Assembly: GCA_945861255.1 (NCBI GenBank)
Contig: CAMAUG010000151.1
Location: 1 to 9,038 of the forward strand
DNA: 9,038 nucleotides
Reading direction: 5' to 3'
Source: Candidatus Sulfopaludibacter sp. SbA3
Lineage (GTDB): Bacteria; Acidobacteriota; Terriglobia; Bryobacterales; Bryobacteraceae
This document shows positions 1 through 6,555 of the stretch, piece by piece; the first letter of the stretch is position 1, and each line of letters opens with the position of its first letter. The position numbers and the translations under genes were made by a program. The notes beneath the pieces were generated by a model that saw only the letters and a program-made list of their open reading frames with translations, was not told the DNA's origin and ran no database searches.

Positions 1-1008
1 GTGGCCGTGGATGCCATGACGGGGAAACTCAAGTGGCATTTCCAGGCCGTGCATCACGACATCTGGGACTATGACATGCCCATTCCGCCGATCTTGTTTG
101 ACGTCGTGAAAGACGGCAAGAAGATTCCGGCTGTCGGATTCATGACGAAGAATCCCCTGCTGTTCATCTTCGATCGCGTGACCGGGAAACCGATCTATGG
201 AGTGGAAGAACGCCCGGTACCGAAGGGTGACATCCCTGGGGAATGGTATGCGCCGACGCAGCCCTTTCCGGTGAAGCCCCCGCCGCTGGGCCGGATCAGT
301 TTCAACTATCCCGATGACCTCGCCAAGGTGACGCCGGAGCATGAGGCAGGATGCAGAGCGTTTCTTGATACGTACGAAGGCGGTCGGAACAAAGGGCCCT
401 ACACGCCGCCCTCGGAGAAAGGCGCGCTCGTGGTACCCAATCAACTGGGCGGAGCCGAAATGATGGGCGGAACGTTCGATCCGGCACTGGGGTATTACAT
501 CATCAACATTGCGAATACGGGCCGCATCAGCACACTTCAGAAGATGGATGAATATCTTGCGACGGCAACGCCGGAGCAAAAGTCGCGCCTGATTATCAAA
601 ACGGAGCTTCCCTCCATCTACATGCACGTTGGGCCGATGGTGGGCATTAACGGCTGGCCCTGCTGGCCACCGCCGTGGTCAAGCCTGGTGGCAGTGAATG
701 TCAATACCGGGGACATCGCCTGGTCGGTCCCGTTCGGTACCGCTGAAGGAGCGCCCGCCGGGATGAACACAGGCGCTCCCAATTCCCAAAGGGGAGGACC
801 CACGACCACCGCTGGTGGAGTTCTGTTCATTGGAGCCGCCAGCGACCGTTACTTCCGGGCCTACGAGACCAAAACCGGCAAGGAGCTGTGGAGCGTGAAG
901 ACGGAAGAACTCATCCAGGGCAATCCCATCACTTATATGGGCAAGGACGGTAAGCAATACGTTTCTGTTGCCGCTGGTACCACCCTGCTGACGTTCAAAT
1001 TACCCTAA
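1..1008 (+). CDS. PQQ-dependent dehydrogenase (Gcd-like beta-propeller), 3' part only
   Basis: This is the C-terminal 335 residues of a secreted quinoprotein dehydrogenase that would oxidise an alcohol or sugar with pyrroloquinoline quinone. The GTG at position 1 is not the start: it aligns with Val297 of the complete paralogue at 3088-4989, so about 296 residues (signal peptide and first propeller blades) lie outside the window. Visible family marks are HHDIWDYD (residues 18-25; Asp23 is the presumed catalytic Asp), the DRVTGKPIY / ERPVPKG / PTQPFPVKPPPL run typical of glucose-dehydrogenase-type quinoproteins (about 58-95), GWPCWPPPW (218-226), and the closing blade GGPTTTAGG through DGKQYVSVAAG. 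There is no CxxCH haem motif in the visible part. It differs from the two downstream copies mainly at residues 173-216 and lacks one residue near the end (QGNP instead of RGANP). Substrate is unknown; sugar, polyol or simple alcohol are all possible. Confidence 0.93.
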   Translation: MAVDAMTGKLKWHFQAVHHDIWDYDMPIPPILFDVVKDGKKIPAVGFMTKNPLLFIFDRVTGKPIYGVEERPVPKGDIPGEWYAPTQPFPVKPPPLGRISFNYPDDLAKVTPEHEAGCRAFLDTYEGGRNKGPYTPPSEKGALVVPNQLGGAEMMGGTFDPALGYYIINIANTGRISTLQKMDEYLATATPEQKSRLIIKTELPSIYMHVGPMVGINGWPCWPPPWSSLVAVNVNTGDIAWSVPFGTAEGAPAGMNTGAPNSQRGGPTTTAGGVLFIGAASDRYFRAYETKTGKELWSVKTEELIQGNPITYMGKDGKQYVSVAAGTTLLTFKLP

Positions 1009-1066
1009 CGGCTCGCGGGATAGCGCGACCTCACCGCTCCGTAACCGTCGCGGCTCAGAGTCGGCT

Positions 1067-1089
1067 GGCCGGTACGGGATTTACCGGCC
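1067..1089. other. Perfect inverted repeat in the 148-base gap between copies one and two
   Basis: GGCCGGTA (1067-1074) and TACCGGCC (1082-1089) pair perfectly over 8 bases around a 7-base loop. No T-run follows, so it is not a classic intrinsic terminator; it could stabilise or process a polycistronic message or slow polymerase. A weaker 5-base stem, TCGCG (1013-1017) with CGCGA (1024-1028), lies just after the stop codon of copy one. The rest of 1009-1156 shows no clear promoter. Confidence 0.5.
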
Positions 1090-1156
1090 CGCGCGCGTGA
1101 GCGAGCGGTTTTCCGCAATCTGCTGATACGGTGTGATAAAGTTCGTGAGAGACCCT

Positions 1157-3055
1157 ATGCGAAGTATTTCCTGGCTACTGCTGACTGCGAGCGTGACGCT
1201 CTCGACTCTCCAAGCGCAGAATGACTGGCCCGCATGGGGGCGCGACGGAGGCAATCAGCGTTTTTCGCCGCTGAAGCAGATCAATACCAGTAACGTAGCC
1301 AAGCTGGTTCCCGCCTGGCAATATTCGATAAAAAAAGAAGGGCGGCCTTTTAGGGTGGCCCAGTCGACGCCGCTGGTCGTCGGCGGCGTATTGTACCTGT
1401 CGTTTCCGTTCTACCATGTGGTGGCGATGGAGCCGGAGACGGGCAAGGTTCTCTGGGAGCACACCGCCCGCGGAGACTATGACTCGCCCGAACATCGTCT
1501 GCACTCCAACGGTCTGGGTTCCATGCGCGGCTTGGCCTATTGGGGCGGCGACAAGCAGACGTCTCCGCAGATCGTCTTCGGCACGGAGGAAGGCGAGCTG
1601 ATTTCGCTCAATGCGAAGTCCGGTAGGCCGAATCCAGGGTTCGGCAACGAAGGCGTCGTCAATCTCAAGACGCCGGAAGTGATGAACGGCCGCCCCAACA
1701 TGCATTATGGGATTTCATCCGCGGTCGCGGTCTATAAGCACCTGGTATTTACGGGCACCCACAATGCGGACGAAACCGGATCGAAGGGACCGGCGGGCGA
1801 TGTGCGTGCGTGGGACCTGCGGACGGGGAAGCTGGTCTGGACGTTCCACACAGTGCCGAGACCGGGCGAGGTGGGTAACGACACCTGGCCGGGAGATTCC
1901 TGGAAGGATGTATCGGGCGCGAACGTCTGGACTTTTTTCACGGTGGATGCGCAACGCGGAATTCTCTACATGCCGCTTGGCTCCGTCCAGAACGATTACT
2001 ACGGCATGGACCGGCCGGGGCCCAATCTCTTCGCCAATTCCGTCGTGGCCGTGGATGCCGAGACGGGCAAGCTGAAATGGTATTTCCAGGCTGTCCATCA
2101 TGACATCTGGGATTACGACATGCCGGTTCCGCCCATCCTGTTTGACGTCGTCAAAGACGGAAAACGGATTCCGGCGGTGGGCGCGATGACGAAGAACCCC
2201 ATGCTCTTCATTTTCGACCGCGTGACCGGAAAGCCGATTTACGATATCGAAGAGCGTCCCGTCCCCAAGGGCGACGTGCCGGGAGAATGGTATGCGCCGA
2301 CTCAGCCATTTCCCGTCAAACCACCACCGCTCTCGCGGATGAGCTTCACGATGGATGACATCGCGAAAGTCACTCCGGAGCATGAAGCCGCGTGCCGGGC
2401 GCAGTTTTTGAGCGAGGAAGGCGGGCGCAATCGCGGCCCCTACACGCCGCCCTCCGAAAAAGGCGCGCTCATGATGCCGACCACGGGTGGAGGCGCGGAG
2501 TTCACCGGCGGAACGTTCGACCCGACGCTGGGCTATTACATCATCAACACGGCGGACACCGGCAGGATGAGCGTCCTGCAGCGAACCGACGTGGATCAGA
2601 ACACGCTGCCGGTGTACAGGAGATACCGTCTCACCGGGCCTCCGGAGTCACCGCTCCTCTACTTTCATCCGGTTGGACCGCCCGTGGCGATCAATGGCTG
2701 GCCGTGCTGGCAGCCGCCTTGGTCCAGGCTGACGGCCATCAATGTCAATACTGGCGACATCGCCTGGCAGATACCGTTCGGCACCGCTGAGGGGGCTCCC
2801 GCGGGCATGAAGACCGGCGCACCGAATTCCCAGATGGGAGGCCCGACGTCGACGGCCGGAGGACTGATCTTTATCGGGGCCGCCACGGATCGCTACTTCC
2901 GTGCATTCGAAACCAAGACCGGCAAGGAACTGTGGAGCGTGAAGACGGATGAGCTGATTCGCGGCGCCAATCCCATCACCTATTTGGGCAAGGACGGAAA
3001 GCAATACGTTGCCGTAGTCGCCGGCACGAGCTTGTTGACTTACAAATTGCCCTGA
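1157..3055 (+). CDS. Secreted PQQ-dependent dehydrogenase (Gcd-like), second tandem copy
   Basis: A complete 632-residue quinoprotein dehydrogenase, predicted periplasmic. The ATG at 1157 is chosen over the in-frame GTG at 1133 because it follows a GAGAGA sequence and its N-terminus lines up residue for residue with the next copy. A Sec signal peptide (residues 1-20, probable cut after LQA) leads into NDWPAWGRDGGNQRFSPL, the usual first PQQ-propeller strand. By family alignment from memory, probable PQQ and metal-site residues are Glu206, Trp258 (ring stacking), Asn279, Asp319 (catalytic) and Asp321, the last two in HHDIWDYD. The ERPVPKG and PTQPFPVKPPP motifs indicate the glucose-dehydrogenase branch, but the N-terminal membrane anchor of E. 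coli Gcd is absent. It has neither the adjacent-cysteine pair of methanol dehydrogenases nor a haem motif, so the electron acceptor must be a separate protein. It lies 32 bases before the next copy, probably in one transcript. Confidence 0.95.
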   Translation: MRSISWLLLTASVTLSTLQAQNDWPAWGRDGGNQRFSPLKQINTSNVAKLVPAWQYSIKKEGRPFRVAQSTPLVVGGVLYLSFPFYHVVAMEPETGKVLWEHTARGDYDSPEHRLHSNGLGSMRGLAYWGGDKQTSPQIVFGTEEGELISLNAKSGRPNPGFGNEGVVNLKTPEVMNGRPNMHYGISSAVAVYKHLVFTGTHNADETGSKGPAGDVRAWDLRTGKLVWTFHTVPRPGEVGNDTWPGDSWKDVSGANVWTFFTVDAQRGILYMPLGSVQNDYYGMDRPGPNLFANSVVAVDAETGKLKWYFQAVHHDIWDYDMPVPPILFDVVKDGKRIPAVGAMTKNPMLFIFDRVTGKPIYDIEERPVPKGDVPGEWYAPTQPFPVKPPPLSRMSFTMDDIAKVTPEHEAACRAQFLSEEGGRNRGPYTPPSEKGALMMPTTGGGAEFTGGTFDPTLGYYIINTADTGRMSVLQRTDVDQNTLPVYRRYRLTGPPESPLLYFHPVGPPVAINGWPCWQPPWSRLTAINVNTGDIAWQIPFGTAEGAPAGMKTGAPNSQMGGPTSTAGGLIFIGAATDRYFRAFETKTGKELWSVKTDELIRGANPITYLGKDGKQYVAVVAGTSLLTYKLP

Positions 3056-3078
3056 TCGCGGCGTGCTGAGTATTTCGT

Positions 3079-3082
3079 GGAG
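3079..3082 (+). promoter_or_regulatory. Ribosome-binding site of the third quinoprotein gene
   Basis: GGAG lies five bases before the ATG at 3088, inside the 32-base gap after the second copy. It supports this start and translation from a shared message. Confidence 0.6.
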
Positions 3083-3087
3083 AAACT

Positions 3088-4989
3088 ATGCCAAGAATTT
3101 CGTGGTTGTTAATGATTGCCGGTCTAGCTCTGCCCGCGCTGCAAGCGCAGAATGACTGGCCCGCCTGGGGGCACGACGTGGGCAATCAGCGCTTTTCGCC
3201 GTTGAAGCAGATCAACACCACCAACGTCACCAAGCTGGTCCCGGCGTGGCAGTACCAAATGAAAAAAGAGGGCCAGCCCTTCCGGATGAGCCAATCGACG
3301 CCGCTCGTCATGGGGGGCGTCATGTACTTGTCGTATCCCTTCTACCGGGTGGCCGCACTGGAGCCGGAGACGGGCAAGGTTCTGTGGGAATACACCGCTC
3401 GAGGAGAGTCTGATTCACCCGAGCATCGCCTGCACTCCGGCCCTCTGGGTTCCATGCGCGGCCTGGCGTACTGGTCCGGAGACAAGCAGACGCCTCCGCA
3501 GATTGTGTTCGGCACCGAAGAAGGCGAGCTGTACTCGCTGAACGCCAAGACCGGGAAACCGAATCCCGGGTTCGGCAATGAGGGCGTCGTCAATCTGAAG
3601 ACGCCCGAGGTGATGAACGGTTTTCCGAACCTGCACTATGGGATCTCCTCCGGCGTCACCGTTTACAAGCACCTGGTGTTCACAGGCACCCATAACGCGG
3701 ATGAGACGGGATCGAAGGGGCCTGCCGGCGACGTCCGCGCATGGGACTTGCGCACCGGCAAGCTGGTCTGGACGTTCCACACCATTCCGCGGCCCGGCGA
3801 AGTGGGCAATGATAGCTGGCCTGGGGATTCCTGGAAGAATGTCTCGGGCGCGAACGTCTGGAGTTTTTTCACTCTGGATGCGCAGCGCGGCATTCTCTAC
3901 ATGCCCCTGGGTTCGGCCCAGAACGATTACTACGGCACGGACCGCCCCGGCCCCAACCTGTTCGCCAATTCCATGGTGGCGGTGGATGCCGAGACGGGAA
4001 AAATGAAGTGGTATTTTCAGGCTGTCCATCACGACATCTGGGATTACGACATGCCGATTCCTCCGATCCTGTTTGACGTAACCAGAGACGGCAAGAAGAT
4101 TCCGGCGATCGGCGTCATGTCCAAAATGCCCCTGCTGTTCATTTTTGACCGCGTGACGGGAAAACCGCTCTACGACATCGAAGAGCGGCCAGTACCCAAA
4201 GGGGAGCTGCCGGGCGAATGGTATTCTCCGACGCAGCCATTCCCGGTGAAGCCCCCACCGCTTTCGCGGCTCAGCTTCAAGTTTCCCGATGATATCGCGA
4301 AGATTACTCCGGAACACGAAGCGGCCTGCCGCGAACTGCTGGGGAAAGAGGAAGGCGGCCGGAATATGGGTCCTTATACGGCGCCATCCGAAAAGGGTGC
4401 CATGGTGCTGCCCGGACCCGGTGGAGGCGCCGAGTTCACGGGCGGTACGTTCGATCCAACCCTGGGATATTACATCATTAATACGGCGGACACAGCTCAC
4501 TTCTTCACGCTTCAGCGGCCTATTGAAGATCCGTCGACGCTGCCGTCGTATCGGCAGCCGCGATGGAAGGGTCCTCCCGGTTCGCCCCTCCTCTACTGGC
4601 ATCCCGCGGGTGCCCCGGTGGCGGTCAACGGCTGGCCTTGCTACCAACCGCCCTGGTCGCGCCTGACGGCAGTCAATGTGAATACCGGCGACATCGCCTG
4701 GCAGGTCCCGTTTGGTAATGCCGAAGGCGTACCCGCGGGCATGACCACTGGCGCTCCCACGTCCCAGGTGGGGGGCCCGACGACCACGGCCGGCGGGCTG
4801 ATCTTCATCGGCGCGGCTACCGATCGTTACTTCCGTGCCTATGAAACCAAGACGGGCAAGGAACTGTGGAAGGTGAGGACGGACGAGTTGATTCGCGGCG
4901 CCAATCCCATTACGTATCTGGGCAAGGATGGAAAGCAGTACATCGCCGTTGCAGCCGGTTCGACATTGCTGACTTTCAAATTGCCCTGA
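3088..4989 (+). CDS. Secreted PQQ-dependent dehydrogenase (Gcd-like), third tandem copy
   Basis: A complete 633-residue quinoprotein dehydrogenase, closely similar to the copy at 1157-3055. The ATG is preceded by GGAG five bases upstream, and a Sec signal peptide (residues 1-20, ending LQA before QNDWPAW) follows directly. The presumed active-site set is conserved at the same numbers as in copy two: Glu206, Trp258, Asn279, Asp319 and Asp321 (HHDIWDYD, 314-321). The C-terminal blade (GGPTTTAGG, DRYFRAYETKTGKELW, DGKQYIAVAAG) is intact, so the gene looks functional. The one-residue length difference from copy two falls near residue 398 (KFPDD against TMDD). Residues 469-513 differ much more than their surroundings and may shape substrate choice. 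There is no haem-binding motif. mmsA follows after 55 bases on the same strand. The general class is secure; the substrate cannot be told from sequence. Confidence 0.95.
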   Translation: MPRISWLLMIAGLALPALQAQNDWPAWGHDVGNQRFSPLKQINTTNVTKLVPAWQYQMKKEGQPFRMSQSTPLVMGGVMYLSYPFYRVAALEPETGKVLWEYTARGESDSPEHRLHSGPLGSMRGLAYWSGDKQTPPQIVFGTEEGELYSLNAKTGKPNPGFGNEGVVNLKTPEVMNGFPNLHYGISSGVTVYKHLVFTGTHNADETGSKGPAGDVRAWDLRTGKLVWTFHTIPRPGEVGNDSWPGDSWKNVSGANVWSFFTLDAQRGILYMPLGSAQNDYYGTDRPGPNLFANSMVAVDAETGKMKWYFQAVHHDIWDYDMPIPPILFDVTRDGKKIPAIGVMSKMPLLFIFDRVTGKPLYDIEERPVPKGELPGEWYSPTQPFPVKPPPLSRLSFKFPDDIAKITPEHEAACRELLGKEEGGRNMGPYTAPSEKGAMVLPGPGGGAEFTGGTFDPTLGYYIINTADTAHFFTLQRPIEDPSTLPSYRQPRWKGPPGSPLLYWHPAGAPVAVNGWPCYQPPWSRLTAVNVNTGDIAWQVPFGNAEGVPAGMTTGAPTSQVGGPTTTAGGLIFIGAATDRYFRAYETKTGKELWKVRTDELIRGANPITYLGKDGKQYIAVAAGSTLLTFKLP

Positions 4990-5003
4990 CAGAGCGCAGC
5001 GGC

Positions 5004-5024
5004 CGGCAACGCGGCGGTTGGCCG
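5004..5024 (+). other. Possible hairpin in the leader of mmsA
   Basis: CGG-CAAC (5004-5010) can pair with GTTG-CCG (5017-5024, one bulged G at 5021) around a GCGGCG loop. There is no following T-run. It sits between the stop of the third quinoprotein and the mmsA ribosome site, so it could tune expression between the two, but a GC-rich spacer will often hold such a stem by chance. Confidence 0.3.
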
Positions 5025-5034
5025 AATCCGCGCC

Positions 5035-5039
5035 GGAGG
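5035..5039 (+). promoter_or_regulatory. Ribosome-binding site that decides the mmsA start
   Basis: GGAGG lies five bases before the GTG at 5045. No similar sequence precedes the in-frame TTG at 5018, so the GTG is the better start. Confidence 0.7.
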
Positions 5040-5044
5040 CTATC

Positions 5045-6550
5045 GTGAACTGCGTAAACACTTCTCACCTTTCCCATTTCATCAACGGTGAACCCGTCCC
5101 CGGAGGGTCCGGACGTTGCGGCAAAGTCTTCAATCCGGCGACCGGAGAGGTTGCAAAACATGTGCCGCTAGCTGGCGCGGCAGAAGTGAATTGCGCCGTG
5201 GCTGCGGCGGTTGCGGCGTTCCCTGCGTGGTCGGCTCAGCCACCATTGCGGCGCGCGCGTGTCATGTTCCGGTTCCTCGAACTCCTGGAGCGGGAGCGCG
5301 ACCGCTTGGCCGCGATCATTACATCTGAACACGGCAAGGTGTTTTCAGATGCGAAGGGAGAGGTGCAGAGGGGCGGGGAAGTGGTGGAGTTCTCGACCGG
5401 CATCCCGCAGCTTCTGAAGGGCGAGTTCAGCGAGGAAGTCGGCACCAGCGTGGATAGCTATTCGATGAGGCAACCGCTGGGCGCGGTGGCGGGCATTACT
5501 CCGTTCAACTTCCCGGCGATGGTGCCCATGTGGATGTTCCCGGTGGCGCTGGCGTGCGGCAACACGTTCGTGCTCAAGCCCAGCGAGAAAGATCCGTCTC
5601 TCTCCATGGAACTCGCGCAATTGCTGAAGCTGGCCGGACTGCCGGATGGAGTCTTCAACGTGGTCCACGGCGACAAGGCAGCGGTGGATGCGCTGCTGGA
5701 TCATCCGCAAATTCAGGCGGTGAGTTTCGTCGGGTCCACTCCCGTTGCCGAGTATGTGTACACGCGTGGGACCTCCACCGGCAAGCGCGTGCAGGCGCTG
5801 GGCGGGGCGAAGAACCATCTGGTGGTTATGCCGGACGCAGATCTGGAACAGACCACCGACGCGCTGATGGGGAGCGCATACGGGTCGGCGGGCGAGCGGT
5901 GCATGTCCATTTCGGTGGCCGTTGCGGTAGGGGATGCGGTGGGCGACGAGCTGGTGAAGCGGCTGCTGCCGAGAATTGCCGCGCTGCGGGTTTCTCCCGG
6001 CATGGATCCCGGCGCCGAGATGGGTCCTCTGGTAACCGCGGAGCATCGCGCGAAAGTGCGCGCGTATGTCGACCTGGGTGTGGAAGAGGGCGCGCGGCTC
6101 CTGGCAGACGGGCGCGATTGCACGGCGCACGGCAGTGGGTTCTTCCTCGGCCCCAGCCTGTTCGACCGGGTAACGGCGGAGATGCGGATTTACCGCGAAG
6201 AGATCTTTGGACCAGTGCTGGCGATCGTGCGCGTGAAGAATTTCGAGGAAGCACTGGCGTTGGTGAACGGCCACGAGTACGGCAACGGGACCGCGATTTT
6301 CACGCGCGACGGCGATTCCGCACGGGCCTTCGCGGCCGGCGTCCAGGCAGGGATGGTCGGCGTGAACGTACCGATCCCCGTGCCTATGGCGTACCATTCG
6401 TTCGGAGGTTGGAAGCGGTCACTGTTTGGCGACCACTACGTGCACGGTCCGGAGGGAGTGCGGTTCTATACGCGGCTCAAAACCGTGACCGCGCGCTGGC
6501 CCGCCGGAATCCGTCAGGGCGCCGATTTCCACATGCCCGTGCTGGGATAA
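5045..6550 (+). CDS. mmsA: Methylmalonate-semialdehyde dehydrogenase (CoA-acylating)
   Basis: A cytoplasmic aldehyde dehydrogenase that oxidises methylmalonate or malonate semialdehyde with NAD+ and CoA, giving propionyl-CoA or acetyl-CoA plus CO2, as in valine and myo-inositol breakdown. The GTG at 5045 is chosen because GGAGG lies five bases before it; an in-frame TTG at 5018 would add nine residues but has no comparable site. The 501-residue length is normal for the family. Visible motifs: FINGEPV near the N-terminus, TPFNFPAMVPMW (152-163; Asn154 oxyanion), LKPSEKDP for NAD binding, GSTPVAE, GGAKNH (254-259), GERCMS with catalytic Cys286, and EIFGPV (386-391). The usual ALDH general-base Glu in the LGG motif is absent, as expected of CoA-acylating members. 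Arg109 and Arg285 match the two arginines known to be conserved in MMSDH (Arg124 and Arg301 in the B. subtilis enzyme, from memory). Its position after three quinoproteins is unusual and suggests a shared oxidative pathway. Confidence 0.93.
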   Translation: MNCVNTSHLSHFINGEPVPGGSGRCGKVFNPATGEVAKHVPLAGAAEVNCAVAAAVAAFPAWSAQPPLRRARVMFRFLELLERERDRLAAIITSEHGKVFSDAKGEVQRGGEVVEFSTGIPQLLKGEFSEEVGTSVDSYSMRQPLGAVAGITPFNFPAMVPMWMFPVALACGNTFVLKPSEKDPSLSMELAQLLKLAGLPDGVFNVVHGDKAAVDALLDHPQIQAVSFVGSTPVAEYVYTRGTSTGKRVQALGGAKNHLVVMPDADLEQTTDALMGSAYGSAGERCMSISVAVAVGDAVGDELVKRLLPRIAALRVSPGMDPGAEMGPLVTAEHRAKVRAYVDLGVEEGARLLADGRDCTAHGSGFFLGPSLFDRVTAEMRIYREEIFGPVLAIVRVKNFEEALALVNGHEYGNGTAIFTRDGDSARAFAAGVQAGMVGVNVPIPVPMAYHSFGGWKRSLFGDHYVHGPEGVRFYTRLKTVTARWPAGIRQGADFHMPVLG

Positions 6551-6555
6551 ATGCC

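Larger units (their letters stand above)
1..4989 (+). repeat. Tandem direct repeat of a quinoprotein gene (three units)
   Basis: Three head-to-tail copies of the same gene are present: the tail of unit one (1-1008), unit two (1157-3055) and unit three (3088-4989), with unit-to-unit spacing of 1931 bases between the starts of two and three. Similarity holds at the DNA level, for example the segments around 2045-2115 and 3977-4046 are nearly identical. The spacers are 148 and 32 bases and do not resemble each other closely. No insertion sequence or flanking short repeat marks the duplication. Confidence 0.85.

Noticed and set aside
1111..1140. Promoter before the second quinoprotein with a GATAAA -10 box at 1135-1140
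   Set aside because: The -10 match is only moderate and no -35 sequence is found at 17 or 18 bases upstream.
1133..1156. GTG at 1133 as start of the second quinoprotein
   Set aside because: It would put eight charged residues before the signal peptide; the ATG at 1157 aligns exactly with the start of the third copy.
3072..3105. Repeated ATTTCGTGG at 3072-3080 and 3097-3105 around the third quinoprotein start
   Set aside because: Nine bases repeated once over a short distance; it could be a small slippage remnant but has no further support as a site.
3415..5061. A 548-codon open frame on the minus strand opposite the third quinoprotein
   Set aside because: It mirrors a gene with full-length homology on the plus strand, has low-complexity Arg/His/Gly-rich sequence, and shows no recognisable domain. 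High GC commonly opens such antisense frames; shorter ones occur opposite copies one and two.
5345..6397. A 350-codon minus-strand frame opposite mmsA
   Set aside because: Its composition is typical of a GC-driven shadow of the dehydrogenase gene, with no domain or start signal.
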